A DNA stretch of 34,088 bases from Oehlia diaphana (GCA_003833135.1 QZLH01001247.1:1-34088); one strand, 5' to 3'; shown: positions 1 through 12,348, counted from the first letter of the stretch. A program made the numbers and translations. The notes: generated by a model from the sequence alone, not told the origin.

Positions 1-1482
1 TAGAAGACTCGAGTACTCTAAGTAAGCTTTGTAGAAAAGACAGATTCAAGCCCCCATGCCTACTATCAACTGACATTAACGATATATCGTGAGTGATCAA
101 ACTCGTGCAGAGGTACTGTCATGTTGATAATAAGACATGAGACCCACCACCAAAGGGAAGGGCCCCACATACAGAAGTCTGCGACATAGCTTGAGACATT
201 ATTATTTTCTATTTTTCTCATTAAGGTAACCAGACTTCTAGAAGAGGAGGATAACCAAAGCACTCTAGGTGCACAACTCCCTTATACATCCCAGCTTAGT
301 CATTTCCACTTACCAAAATAATAAAAAGCCCAAGAAATTTATCTTCATTGTTTGATGTTATGTAGACGTCTTCCAAGGCTTTTGTATATAAAAACATAAG
401 TTTGAGAAAGTTATAATAAATACTAAGAGAAAAATGATAAATATTTAAATATTAGAGGAATAATAACAAATATTGTATTAAAAGAAATAATATTAAAAGG
501 TAATAAAAATTTTGAAAGACAGAGAAAGAAAAAGCGATTTATTTCTCATGGGAAAATCATTAAAATATATACTGAGTGTCATTATGATTATATGTATGAT
601 ATAAGATTGATTACGCGCTATAATTAATTGATCATTACGCGCATTACACGAATGTTGATCACGTTGGTCAAGTACGTTAGCGGGTTGTCATCCTAGTAAT
701 AACGAAAATATTTCATTCAATATGAATGGAAATCTCGTCCCTTTTGTGATCTCTCAAGTTATCAAGGTTGTTAAAATGTCTTACGTACGATTAGCTTTAT
801 CTACAGTTAGTAACTTCGTCCAAAAAAGTCTTGGATCTCAATTTTTTAAAGTTGAGATATTATTCACGCATACTAAATGATGAGTATTTTGGTCCCTTCC
901 ACGAATACCCAATATCAAATCGCACCACTAAAGTGAAAAAAACTGAATATAAATAAACGAGAATTATGAATTTATCAACACTTTGCAAAATGATGGGATT
1001 TTGCATAATGTATATGTACTTCAATCCCGTTGCACTAATCATAATTTCTCGCGTTGATTATCTATAAATCATATTAATAAAAGTCGATCCATTTTTTATA
1101 TTCCATCTTCTTTCCGTAAAAGGCTCATATTTCTGGAATTAATAATCTTATATCACGGAATTTATCGAATTATTTATATTTTTTTTTTGTAAAGGGCTCA
1201 TTTACGGAGTTTTTGCAGAAATAACGGATAAATCATTTAAACTATTTCAATTTGAAGCATAAAATTTTTTTGATCCGTTATTGGTTTTTATTGCCATTAT
1301 TATTTTTCTTTTTTTAGTATAAGCAAACTTTGTATCTTATAATGAATAAGACGATTTCTATTAATGTGAATTATAACACGGGAAATAGTTTATTAATTCA
1401 GTATTGAAAATATAGTACAATAGCAATAAAAATTTGATGTTTAAGTACATAGATACAATTTTTTTTGAGACAATCAAATAAT
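1..1482. other. Intergenic, no gene recognised
   Basis: The first ~300 bases are visibly less AT-rich than the rest and contain a small hairpin (TCATGT 119-124 with ACATGA 135-140), which could be the edge of an old insertion. The remainder is AT-rich with scattered homopolymer runs. Two related short phrases around 'GTAAA-GGCTCAT' occur near 1115-1130 and 1189-1202. No open frame has recognisable protein similarity and no RNA gene is seen. Confidence 0.5.
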
Positions 1483-3480
1483 TTAATAATTATTTAATTC
1501 AAACTTGGTTTCATAAATTTGTCCATTTGTCTGATTAAAAGCCCTAGCTTTAATTTCCATTCACCAAAGGATATGCAAAATGTACAGGGTCTATTAAATC
1601 CTAAATGCACATCTGGAAGGTCAACCCAAGCAACTTCACGCCAAGTTCATCACAATAAGCGGCATTCTGTGCTTTTGTATAATATATCTCAAATTTCATT
1701 ATTATTTGAAATGGAATGACAGGATAAGATCTTTGAACACAAATTCTTGATCAATTGTACTGTAACTTCAGTTTTACGTTCTATAATACGGCGAAATTTA
1801 TGAATTTTTCAAAAATGTGTAATTTGGTCTGGTGGACCTCCAGTTTGCCATCTAGTAGTTTCTTTCGTTCCAAAAGTATGATTTAATATGAGAGCTGCAA
1901 TGACGCATTTTAAATTATTCGTGTTCTTATAATTTCTTGACTCAAGTAAACTTTTCCGTAGATTGCTGCGCCACGTACGACGCTGGTTCGGAATTGAGGT
2001 ATTTTCTACCAATTGACTAAATTCCTTCTCAATTTTTTTCTGTAAATATTTTGATTGACCGAACCTTTAACTAATAATTTTGCAAGCATTTTCCTGAAGA
2101 ATTTTTTTAGTTGAATACGAATCATTTCGATAATTCTATCAATAATAGGATCAAACATGAATTTAACGTTAATGGTATCAAAGTCAAGTCCATTATCCAT
2201 TCTTATCTTTTCCTGAACCAGTGACACATTATAAAAATGCAGGTGCAATTTCTTTAAGATACATTTCATATCTTAAATTTGGATCATTTCCGGTGAATGG
2301 CATCTTGACATATTGAGAATTAAGTACTGAAATTGTTCACGCTTAAGTAAGTCGATGAATTTTTTATTGATGAACGTACAATCTCCTGCTCTTTCTGTTA
2401 CTTCACTTAATTGATTTTCTTCTAATAATTTACGAGTTGTTAAGTCTACTGTGCCACCACCGCAGTCAACGACCATGAAAGTTGCTTGATCAGACAAGGA
2501 TGAATAATGTTAATTAGTACTAAATACAGTCAAAAAACTTGATTGGCGAGCAAAAATTTAAGCGTGAACATATTTTTGGGTTCTGTAGGTTTATAATTCC
2601 TTTAAGCAATTCATACAGTGGATTCATCTATAATAACATTAATAAATATAATATATGTTATAATAATTAATTGAACATACGTTCAGTTGTGAATTGCAAT
2701 CTTACTGAATTTTTGTCGCTTATCAATCCAGCATTAAATGTACATTCTCTCATTTTAGCCTTATCATTTTCCGAATATTCAGCTGGTATAGCAAGAACTA
2801 ATATAACATCATTCATGAAGTAATTCCAGGCCAATATTGAGGAATTATTTCTTTAATCCACTTAAAAGTAAAATTTGAGATAAGTAAAATATGAAAATTA
2901 ATGCATTTAATATTTGAAAGTTTAGTAAATTCTTTACCTTTCCCATTTCACGAAGATAATCGGCAATTACTTTTTTAAAATCTATAGGCAAATTTGGTCT
3001 AAACAATTAGCCAAATGTAATTTAAATAATTCTACAGGTTTCATTTCATTATCTTTATTTTTCTTATTAGGTTTCTTATACAAGGCCGGATAACCCTGCA
3101 ATCAAGCTCTTCGAAGTTAGCTTTGTATTGAAGTACCGTATTTGTTTTTAATGTTCCCATACCTCCGGGCCATATAGAGTTTGCCTGGATATTCCCAACA
3201 TCATCATTTTCGATTTGATGTAAGAAAATCCCTATCAAAAAAATAAAATATCCTTTTTATTCACATCAGTTCTTACGCAACATGAAGGTTGGAATTATGT
3301 TATTTACCGAATAAGTGGTTCCAAAATCTAAAATATATATACAATATAATTAATTAATTTGGCAATAAAAAAAAACAAAATGATTTTCTTAATTATTATG
3401 ACTTTACCCAAAACAATCACGACGCGGATTTCGTTTGTCCACAACACTATCTTCAACGAACGATGAAGTATATTAGACTA
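1483..3480 (-). pseudogene. Decayed HSPA12-like Hsp70 (actin-like ATPase) gene
   Basis: The minus strand reads as a broken member of the HSPA12 branch of the Hsp70/actin-like ATPases. In order: a short exon ending in 'EIRVVIVL' (ends 3408); a 20-nt exon 3327-3308 giving the phosphate-1 motif DFGTTYS; an exon from 3231 with 'WPGGMGTLKTNTVLQY'; a block near 2700-2870 with 'VLAIPAEYSE' and 'LQFTTE'; the phosphate-2 motif 'VVDCGGGTVDLTTR' near 2425-2485; and a C-terminal end 'NGQIYETKFEL' closing at TAA 1483-1485. GT-AG introns are still visible. Frame breaks occur after 'GFSY' (about 3220), near 3100, near 3005, near 2820, through 2500-2640 (stops and a lost 'PEAAA'-type segment), at 2273, near 1790 and near 1570. 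No in-frame ATG precedes exon 1. The identification rests on motifs recalled for the family; loss of function is clear from the number of breaks. Confidence 0.75.
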
Positions 3481-5693
3481 GTAAAAAATGTAACTCATAA
3501 TATTTATATACTATAGTGGATTTCCCTAATGATGCTGTTTTGGATCTTATAAAAAATAAATATATACTCATGCATCTGAAATAAATTTTATCAGTAAAAT
3601 CTTTTTAAAAATTAATACAGGTAAAAACATGTTTTTTCCAAAAAAAAAATTTGAGTTCTACAATTTTTTTGTTCCTCTTTAGTTACTTATACAAAATAAA
3701 CAATTACTCCAAGAATTTCTTATTGAAAAATTTATTGTGCAAAATACTTTGGAAATAATGGTACTTGTCATACATACATAATATGTACTTTCTCTTTGTT
3801 TTACTGATTTTAGGATTTTTTTAAAAGAAATTTCAAAGTGCATTAAACAAATCTTTCATCAAATTTAAAATAAATTAGTATTTATAATTTTGTACTTAAT
3901 TCTTGGCAAACCCCTAATTTATGTTTACTTATCTTTATTTTTGATACAGTATTTATTTATAGTATTTATTATAGTTGTTCAGCATGTTTTACTGTGTTTA
4001 ATTTAAACACGAGGCAATTTTCTATATCAACCATAAGAGATTTTATTCAGAAAGAAGCGCAGTAAATTACTTACGAAAAGTTAATAATTTGTTTTTACAA
4101 CATATTTGAAACAGAGATAAAAAATGTTAGAATTGCGTGAAAATTAAAATTTTCTAAATATAAACAAAAAACCAGTAATTAAAAAAAAAAATTGATTCTC
4201 GTGAAAATAAAAATGCAAAAAATTTATCACGAAAATTATTAATTTTTTTAATAAATTTTTTTTATTCTTTTGATTAAAATTGGATCATTGAAAATTAAAT
4301 AACATGAAAATTAAAAATTTTTAAATGAGAATAATTTTTTAATAATAAATAAATGTAATATAAAAATTTAATAACTTATTAAAGAAAAAAAAATAAAATA
4401 AAAAAATGATTGTACACAAAAAATAAAATGTAATGATACGTGAAAATTAAAAATAATAATTAAAAATAACATAAAAATTTGAAATTAGTTGGAATATACT
4501 TAATGAATATTTTTATTTTTTTATTAGAGATATCAAAGAACATAATTCTATTTTTAAATATGGAGGACTGTTCATCTATCTAATTTAACTATCAAAAAAA
4601 AAAATTTTTTACCGTTTCTAGTTATTTCATGGGAAGCCGTTGAAATCATTGATCGTCATGGCGGAACCGTACCACGGAAACTAACGTCCCGTGGTGTGCA
4701 ATTTTAAACTACTAATAGACTTTTTTAGCTTATCCTTTTAAATAAACATCATGAGGAAACGTGGTATAATTTTCCTTATTTGCATTAACACTTTTGTATT
4801 TAATTTAATCATCTGTTGAAGTTTTTAATAAGAAATTCCTCCAATGATAAATTAAAAGCAGCTGAAAAATTATTGAAAGAATGTTGAAAATTCAGCATGT
4901 TGGTATGATGATAAAAATCTTTTAATTTGATGGCTAAATTTAGCGTAAGTAGTGCTACATTATGACGTACTTTACTGTACATTACTGTATTTGCATAAAA
5001 CTTTCGGAAAAAATTGCTGAATATCATTCCCATGTTTTAATAAAGGATCGGCAAAGTTACAAATTTGATCAACAAAGTTATTTCTAAATATGTTAACCAA
5101 CGAATAATAGTTTCAACGGTAATGCTGAGGAGCCAATTTTTTCTTTTTTTTTTATCTTGTAATTTTTGTATCAATCAATAGTTTTGTACCTTTTATTTAT
5201 TACCCTTAATAAAATCGAAACACAATCAACTATTTAATTGTTACATATAGAGATAGTCATATCATGCGCATGATGCACATGATGCATGTGATGCAGCATT
5301 TTGCGATCATACTATAAACTTTTTTTTTTTTTATAATTTATGTAATTTTATTTTTAATATTATCGAATATATGGCAATTTTATAATAATAGCAATTTTAC
5401 ATGATTTTTTTCAGTTGTTTTATTCATCTTCACTATCCGTTTCATCATTAATTTTTAAAATAATTTAATAATACCATTTTGATGCGCAGTCATGCACGTG
5501 TACTGTATGTGGGTGGGCATCATGTGCATGATGCCTATCTCGTTACATAACATGATGATCAACAAATTTATTATGTTACACTTCGGAATTTTTGAAAAAA
5601 AAAAAAAAAAAAAAAAAATTCTTTAACGATAAAATAAAACAAAAAAAAAATTTTTCCTTTTTAAAAAACTTTTTATAATAAAATTTTTATATT
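3481..5693. other. AT-rich intergenic spacer
   Basis: Long A/T-dominated stretch with homopolymer runs, including about 24 A's at 5595-5618 just upstream of the K1 gene. It contains a 7-bp hairpin (ACCACGG 4671-4677, CCGTGGT 4689-4695) and a possible inverted-repeat element at about 5238-5548 (listed separately). A minus-strand 74-codon frame at 4809-5033 may be a coding relic but has no recognisable domain. Confidence 0.5.
5238..5548. repeat. Possible non-autonomous inverted-repeat element
   Basis: The left side reads TGTTACATATAGAGATAG followed by tandem CATGATGC-type words. The right side, reverse complemented, reads TGTTATGTAACGAGATAG followed by CATCATGCACATGATGC. Both ends share GAGATAG-CAT and the CATGATGC words, giving an imperfect inverted repeat around a ~230-bp AT-rich core. 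No clear target-site duplication was found, so this may be a degraded MITE or simply two patches of similar ATGCAC repeats. Confidence 0.35.
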
Positions 5694-7906
5694 ATGTCTA
5701 CTATTATTATTCGAAGAAGATTAATTAATGAAACAGTTAGTAGAGCATGTTCATTAACTGATTATAATAATCGTACTGATATGCATAAACAATTTGAATT
5801 TCGTAAACAATTTATTCTTGATGATAAACTTCTTACAGATGATGAAAAAACTTTAGCAATTAAAATAATAAATGAGATTTATGATCAAAATAAAGTTCTT
5901 TCAAATTCTGGAATAAAAAGAATTTGTGAAAATTGTAATCAAGAATGTTTGGCAACATTATATTGTGAATATTGTGTTCAAAATTTTTTAAAATCAAATT
6001 TTAAAAATTGGACATCAGGAAATTATGATATTGATAATTTAATACAAAAATGTCAATTAGAAACACTCATGCCAAGTAAAGTAATTGAATGGATTTCATA
6101 TAAAAATTTAACGGATATTAAATATTTAACAAAAGGTGGATTTTCTGAAATATATACTGCACGTTGGATTGATGGATATTATAAACAATGGGATTCTAAA
6201 AATCAACAATTACTAAGATTTGGTACTATAAGAGTAATACTTAAAAGGTTAGAAAATGTTGAAAGTGCAAGTCAAAGTTGGTACGAGGAGGTAATATATA
6301 TATATATATATATATATTTTTTTTAAATTATTTTATCATTCTTTATATTGAACAATAAAATTCTTAATTTTTATAGGCTAAATCGCATTTAAATATAAAC
6401 AATAAACATACTACCATTGTTAAATGCTTTGGTTTAACAAGAGATAAACCAAATGGAAGTTATATGCTTGTAATGATGGAAATGGATATGGATTTAAGAA
6501 AATATTTACAACTTCATAATCAACTTACGTGGAAACAAAAAATTAGAATTGCTTTTGAAATAATTGATGCACTTTTTTTCATTCATCTTGAAAAGGCAAT
6601 TCATAGAGATTTGCACTCTGGAAACATATTATATTCAAAATATAATGATCGTTGGTTTATTAGTGATCTCGGATTTTGTGGACCTGCTGATAAATCATCA
6701 AAAAGTATATATGGAAATCTTCCATATATAGCACCCGAAGTTATTAATGGAAAGGGTTATACTTTTAAATCTGATATTTATAGTGTTGCAATACTTATGT
6801 GTGAAATCTCAACTGGATATCCACCATTTATTGATTGTAAACATATTGATTATGAGCTTGCAATGAATATAATTAATGGAATGAGACCAGAAATTGCGTC
6901 AGACACTCCTTTCGAATATAAAAGTTTAATGAAGCAATGTTGGGATGATAATCCGTCAAACAGACTTGATATTCAACCTCTTCGGGAAAAAATGAATGAA
7001 ATTCATCTATTATATCAAAATAAGCCAAATGAAGTTTTTCAGGCAAAACCACTAAATAATATTGAAATAAAAATTAGTAATACAAGTAGCAGATTATTTA
7101 CAAGTAAAATTTATCAATTTGATAATCTATTTGAACGAAAAAATGCAACAGAAGGTACTACTTTATATATTTTGTAGAGGAACAATCGAATTATTATAAT
7201 AACTTTTAAACTATTTTTCTTTTTTTTTTTTTTAAATAGAAATTTATAGTAAAGTATATGACTTTAGTATTCCTGATAATGGTAAGTATCGTTAAAAAGG
7301 TTACATTTATTGAAATATTTATTAAACGAATTTCATTTTTTAGTTGATGATTTTAATAATTCAAGAAATCTACTAAGTATTAATAAAACATCAAGAATAA
7401 GTAGTAATTTTAAAGGTAATTTATTTATATTTATATTTATTTAAATATCCTTTAAATAATAATGGTACAAATATATCTCAATTTTAGCCATTGATAAAGG
7501 ATTATCTAAGGTATATAAACCGTTAAAGATAAGCTCAAAGGATGGTAAGTAATATGATATTAAATATTAATTGTTCATTAAGCAATATTGATCGATCAAT
7601 TATTTAATAATATAGACATTCGAAATGATCATAAAAAAGTAATAATGCGACAAACGAAAGGTTCAGTTAGTGGTGAATAAAATTTTTTTCCATAAAATTT
7701 TTAATTTTGCAATATTTAAATTAAAATATTTTTTTGTCCTCTTATAGATGATGACGAAATATATAATAATCCAAACCTTCATTCAGAAGAACAAGATGAA
7801 TTTGAGATTCCCGAGGGTTAGTTTCTTAATATTAATATTGTATAAATAATATCTTAATTATTAATTTATATTATTTATATGTATTCTTTTTTCAGGTGGA
7901 TTTTAA
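5694..7906 (+). CDS. TKL-type protein kinase K1 (8 exons)
   Basis: Predicted Ser/Thr (tyrosine-kinase-like) kinase of about 560 residues. Exons inferred from GT-AG sites and paralogues: 5694-6290, 6377-7154, 7240-7281, 7344-7415, 7488-7544, 7616-7672, 7748-7816, 7896-7906; every junction after exon 2 is phase 1. Residues 78-94 hold a Cys cluster (C78, C81, C85, C91, C94) suggesting zinc binding. The kinase domain follows: glycine loop around 147-154 (KGGFSEIY), ATP-site lysine K184 in VILK, catalytic loop HRD 275-277 with N282, DLG 296-298 instead of DFG, APE 318-320. The tail after about 420 is low-complexity and ends 'EIPEGGF'. If the last donor is not used, it stops at TAG 7819. A paralogue's 12-nt 'EEQE' microexon is absent because its donor is mutated. 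An (AT)n run sits just inside intron 1. It is the left copy of a tandem duplication. The substrate is unknown. Confidence 0.85.
6294..6317. repeat. (AT)n microsatellite in K1 intron 1
   Basis: About twelve AT dinucleotides begin three bases after the exon 1 donor GT of K1 and run into an oligo-T stretch. Length variation here would sit right beside the splice donor. Confidence 0.9.
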
Positions 7907-9445
7907 AATTATATTTATAAGTAAATAATAAATAATATTGAAAATTTTATTTAAACACTAAGGTTAGAATAGTAAAATATTTTACGCGATTTCTTAGTTT
8001 GTAATTTAAATAATTTTTTTAATATTATATCTTATCAATAAATATAAAATCAATTTTTTTTATATATTAAATCGAAAAAAAAAGAAATAAAGTCAATGAG
8101 AAAGGGACGATAAGAAATATCATGTAAAGATTAAAAATAAGAAAAATAAAAATATTGAAACCAAGTTGTTATAAATTAGTAAAGAATTTTTAAAAATAAA
8201 AACAGCTTTGAATATTCACTTATAATCTTTTAAATTCTTTAGTTTTAATGAAGTTCCGATTCTCATAAATTTCTAAATATTTATTGTCATTCAAACATTT
8301 TATACAGTATTTCGTCTTGTTTCTATAATAATGTAAGGAACTTTTTTTATAATAATAAATAATGTATTGTATCAAAATAAATTTCATGTATTGATATTAA
8401 TATAAAATGGTTTAATAATATATTTTTTGCATGAGTTATAATTATTCGCATCAGTTAATTATTTTTTTTAATTAATAAATCTTTATTTTGCATCACATAT
8501 TCACGTCGGTAAATTTTTTCTATATTAGACTTTTATTTATACATGATTAATTTAATAATCGCAGTGGTAATGTGATTCGAGCATTAATTAAATTTCTTTT
8601 TAGTACATAATTATTTTTCAATAATTTTATATCACATCAGCTAATAATTCATAACGTTTTATATATTATACACTATTATTAGATAAAATGGTCAAAATGG
8701 CACAAGTATCAAACTATTAATATTTTTTATTATGATATTAACTATATGATTTATTAATAAAGAGGAATGTACATATTTTGATTAAGCGGTGTAAATTGTC
8801 ACGAACTTCCGCCGATTTTCAGCCACAAATAAATCAACATATGGGAAAAATCATTTTAATGGTTCGCAATAATCTGCGTGTTCTGAAACTAGAATTTTTT
8901 CATAATGCTTAGAATAGAATAAATTAAAATCTAAGGACCTAAGAATAATCATCCCTTATAAAGTTATATTCATTTCCTCATAATTTTCCAAGAGTTTTTT
9001 TTTTGCATTCATATATATATAATTATCAAATTAAAATAATTCAAAGTAATCGTAACGATTATTTATTCTTTCACATCAAATAATTAATAGTCAGTCCCTT
9101 CGCGCAACTCAGCTGCGATAGTGCCGCAGTTGTGAGGTCACGTGTGCACGAGTTGGTATTTATTTTGTACCTTGATTTTGTTATTTATTTCTAGAAATGT
9201 AAAAATATTTTTTATTACGTTAAACCTGTCTAAAAATAGTTTATTTTTTTGTTTATAATTGTTTGTGTAATTGCCACATGAATATTTAGATCATATGGTT
9301 ACACTTTTTAGAGTTTAGTAACTTTTCAGCTCATCGTCAAAAATAATTCTTTTTTTCACTTTTTTTCAAATTCATATTTATTTTTTTTTTTAACAAAAAA
9401 AAAAAAAAATTTTCATTTTTAAAATTTTAGCAACAAAATTGCATT
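7907..9445. other. Intergenic: K1 3' flank, then unrelated AT-rich spacer
   Basis: 7907-8580 is the duplicated 3' flank shared with 11694-12348. 8581-9445 is unique AT-rich sequence with one GC-rich patch at about 9096-9152, including a short hairpin (CTGCG 9113-9117, CGCAG 9125-9129). No gene is recognised. Oligo-T/oligo-A runs directly precede the K2 start. Confidence 0.6.
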
Positions 9446-11593
9446 ATGTCTAACATTCGATATGAATTAGTTAATTCAACAGTAAATAGAATAATTTTAT
9501 TAACGGATTTAAAAATTTACAATAACATACATAAATATTATGAATTTCGAAAACAAACAATTCTTAATGAAAAACTTCTTACAGATGACGAAAAAAATTA
9601 TGCAAAAAGATTATTAACTGGAATTTATGATCGAGATAAAGTTATTACTAATTCAGGAGCGAAAAGAATTTGTGAAAATTGTAAACAAAAATGTTTAGCT
9701 ACGTTATATTGTGAATTTTGTATTCAAAATTATTTAAAAATAAATTTTAAAAATTGGACATCAGGAAATAATGATATTGATGATTTAATACAGAAATGTC
9801 AAATTAAAACTATTGGACCAAATTATATAGTTGAATGGATTCCATATAATAATTTAGAAAATATTAAATATTTAACAAAAGGTGGATTCTCCGAAATTTA
9901 TACAGCTGATTGGATTAATAGTTCTTATAAAGGATGGGATTCTAAAAATCAACAATTAAAAAGATTTGGAAGTGCAAAAGTAGTACTTAAAAAATTAGAG
10001 AATGTTGAAAGTGCAAATCAAAGATGGTTTGTATTTTTAAATTTATTTATAAAGTTAACCAATTCTTTATTTACAATAAACGTTTTATATTTTTGTAGGC
10101 TAAATTACATTTAATTATAAGTAGTAAGCGTGGTAGCATTGTCCGTTGTTTTGGTTTAACACAAGATCTATCAAATGGAAATTACATGCTTGTAATGTCA
10201 AAGATGGAGACGGATTTAAGAAAATATTTACAACAAAATTATAATCAACTTACATGGAAAGAAAAGATTAAAATTGTTTATGAAATATCTATTGCACTTG
10301 GTAATATTTATAAAGAGAAAGCAATTCATAAAGATTTGCATTCCGGAAACATATTATATTCTAAATCAAATGATCGTTGGGTTATTAGTGATTTTGGATT
10401 TTGTGGACCTGCTGATATATCATCAAATAGTATATACGGAAATCTTCCTTACATAGCACCAGAAGTTATTAATGGAAAAGGATATACTTTTGCATCTGAT
10501 ATTTATAGTATTGCAATACTTATGTGGGAAATTTCATATGGATATTCGCCATTTATTGGTTATAAGCATGATGATTATAATCTTGCAATGGATATAATTA
10601 ATGGTATGAGACCAGAAATTATGTCAGATATTCCTTTAGAATATAAAAATTTAATGGTACAATGTTGGGATGCTGATCCATCAAAGAGACCTAATATTAA
10701 TGCTCTTGATGAGCAAATAAAAAACATTTATTTATCATATCAAAATATGCCAGATGAATTTTTCCAGTCAAAAGCAGTGAATAATTTTGAAATAAAAACT
10801 AGCACAAATTATATAAGCAGCAGATTATTTACGAGCAAAGTTCATCAATTTGAAAATTTACCCGAACCAAAAAATGCAACAGAAGGTATTATTTGCTAAG
10901 TTTTTTGTTTGATATGATGACGTTACTAAATTTTTTTTAATTTAAATGATTATACACATTATAGAAGAACAAGAAGGTTAGCTTTTTAATTGTTGTTTCA
11001 TTAACTATTATAATAACTGAATTTATAACCTATTATTCTTATTTTTTAAAATAGCATTTCATAGTAAAACATATGATTTTAGTATTCCTGATAATAGTAG
11101 GTATTTATTGAGTATTTCATTTGATGAAATATTTATTAATCAAATTTTCGTTTTTTAGTTGAAGATTTTAATAATTCAAACGATCAGAAGATTAATAAAA
11201 CAACAAAAATAAATAGTATTTTTAAAGGTAATTTATATATTATATATTCAAATTTTTGAAATAATGTTATAAATTTATCTCAATTTTAGGTGGTAGTAAA
11301 AGATTATCTAAAGGATTTAAAAGGTTACAAATAAGTTCAAAGAATGGTAAGTAATAATATTCTAAATTTTAATTGTTTATTCAATATTTATAATCTTATT
11401 TATTTAAAAATTTAGACATTCCAAATAATCATAAAAAAGAAACAATGCAACAAATGAAAGGATCAGTTAATGGTAAGTAGAATTTTTTTCTATAAATTTT
11501 CAATTTATTTTGCAATGTTTAAATTAAAATTTTTGTCCTTTTATAGATGATGACGAAATACATAATAATCCAAACCTTCATTCAGAAGATTAA
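9446..11593 (+). CDS. TKL-type protein kinase K2 (8 exons), truncated tail
   Basis: Paralogue of K1, about 551 residues. Exons: 9446-10030, 10099-10885, 10965-10976 (12-nt microexon encoding the EEQE turn), 11055-11096, 11159-11227, 11290-11346, 11416-11472, 11547-11593. Tail junctions are all phase 1. Cys cluster C76, C79, C83, C89, C92. Kinase motifs: glycine loop about 145-152, lysine K182, catalytic loop HKD 272-274 (the usual Arg is Lys), N279, DFG 293-295, APE 315-317. Exon 1 ends at 'RWF': the two Glu codons present at this junction in the paralogues are missing, but the frame is kept because the donor moved to GTATTT. A TAA at 11591-11593 replaces a codon in K1, and the region equivalent to K1's last acceptor is deleted downstream, so the final exon is lost. 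Catalytic residues K, D, N and D are intact, so it is probably active. Confidence in the exon chain is high because K1 and K3 match it. Confidence 0.85.
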
Positions 11594-12348
11594 GATGAAT
11601 TTGAGATTCCCGAGGGTCAGTTTCTTAATATTAATATTGTATAAATAATATCTTAATAACTAATTTATATTATTAATGGATTTTAAAACTATATTTATAA
11701 GTAAATAATATTGAAAATTTTATTTAAACACTAAGGTTAGAATAGTAAAATATTTTACGCGATTTCTTAGTTTGTAATTTAAATAATTTTTTTAATATTA
11801 TATGTTATCAATAAATTTAAAATCAGTTTTTTTATATATTAAATCGAAAAAAAACAAAGAAAAAAAGTCAATGAGAAAGGGACGATAAGAAATATCATGT
11901 AAAGATTAAAAACAAGAAAAATAAAAATATTAATAGTTATTGAAACCAAGTTTTTATAATCAGAAAAGAATTTTTAAAAAATAAATCAACTTTGAAATAT
12001 TCACTTATAATCTTTTATATTCTTCAAAGAATTTCAAATTCCATTTTATACAATAATATTTCGACTTTTTTCCATAATAATGTATGTAACTTTTTCTAAT
12101 AATAAATAATGTACTATGATTGTAAATTTCATGTATTGATATCATAAATACAAAGGTAATATAAAATAGTTTTTTTGCATGTAATAATAATTATTTTTGC
12201 ATGAGTTATAATTATTTGCATTTGTTAATTATTTTTTCAATTAATAAATTTTTATTTTGCTACACATATGCATCAATTAAATTTTTTCTATATTAGACTT
12301 TTATTTATACATGATTAATTTAATAATCGCAATGACAATGTGATTCGA
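9446..12348 (+). repeat. Tandem segmental duplication, right copy (K2 and 3' flank)
   Basis: Partner of 5694-8580; the offset grows only from 3752 to 3768 bp across the copy. Homology stops after 'ACAATGTGATTCGA' at 12348, 44 bp before the stop codon of the CRN1 gene on the opposite strand. The duplication breakpoint therefore lies at the 3' boundary of CRN1. Confidence 0.85.

Larger units (their letters stand above)
5694..8580 (+). repeat. Tandem segmental duplication, left copy (K1 and 3' flank)
   Basis: Homologous to 9446-12348. Beyond the kinase stop codon, the 3' flank stays nearly collinear and highly similar, for example the shared phrases around 'ACACTAAGGTTAGAATAG' and 'GGGACGATAAGAAATATC'. 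Similarity ends abruptly after 'AATGTGATTCGA' at 8580. Upstream of the ATG no clear homology is seen. Confidence 0.85.

Noticed and set aside
4809..5033. 74-codon minus-strand frame, with coherent-looking sequence continuing upstream in other frames
   Set aside because: It might be a coding relic, but I recognise no family and it has no splice support.
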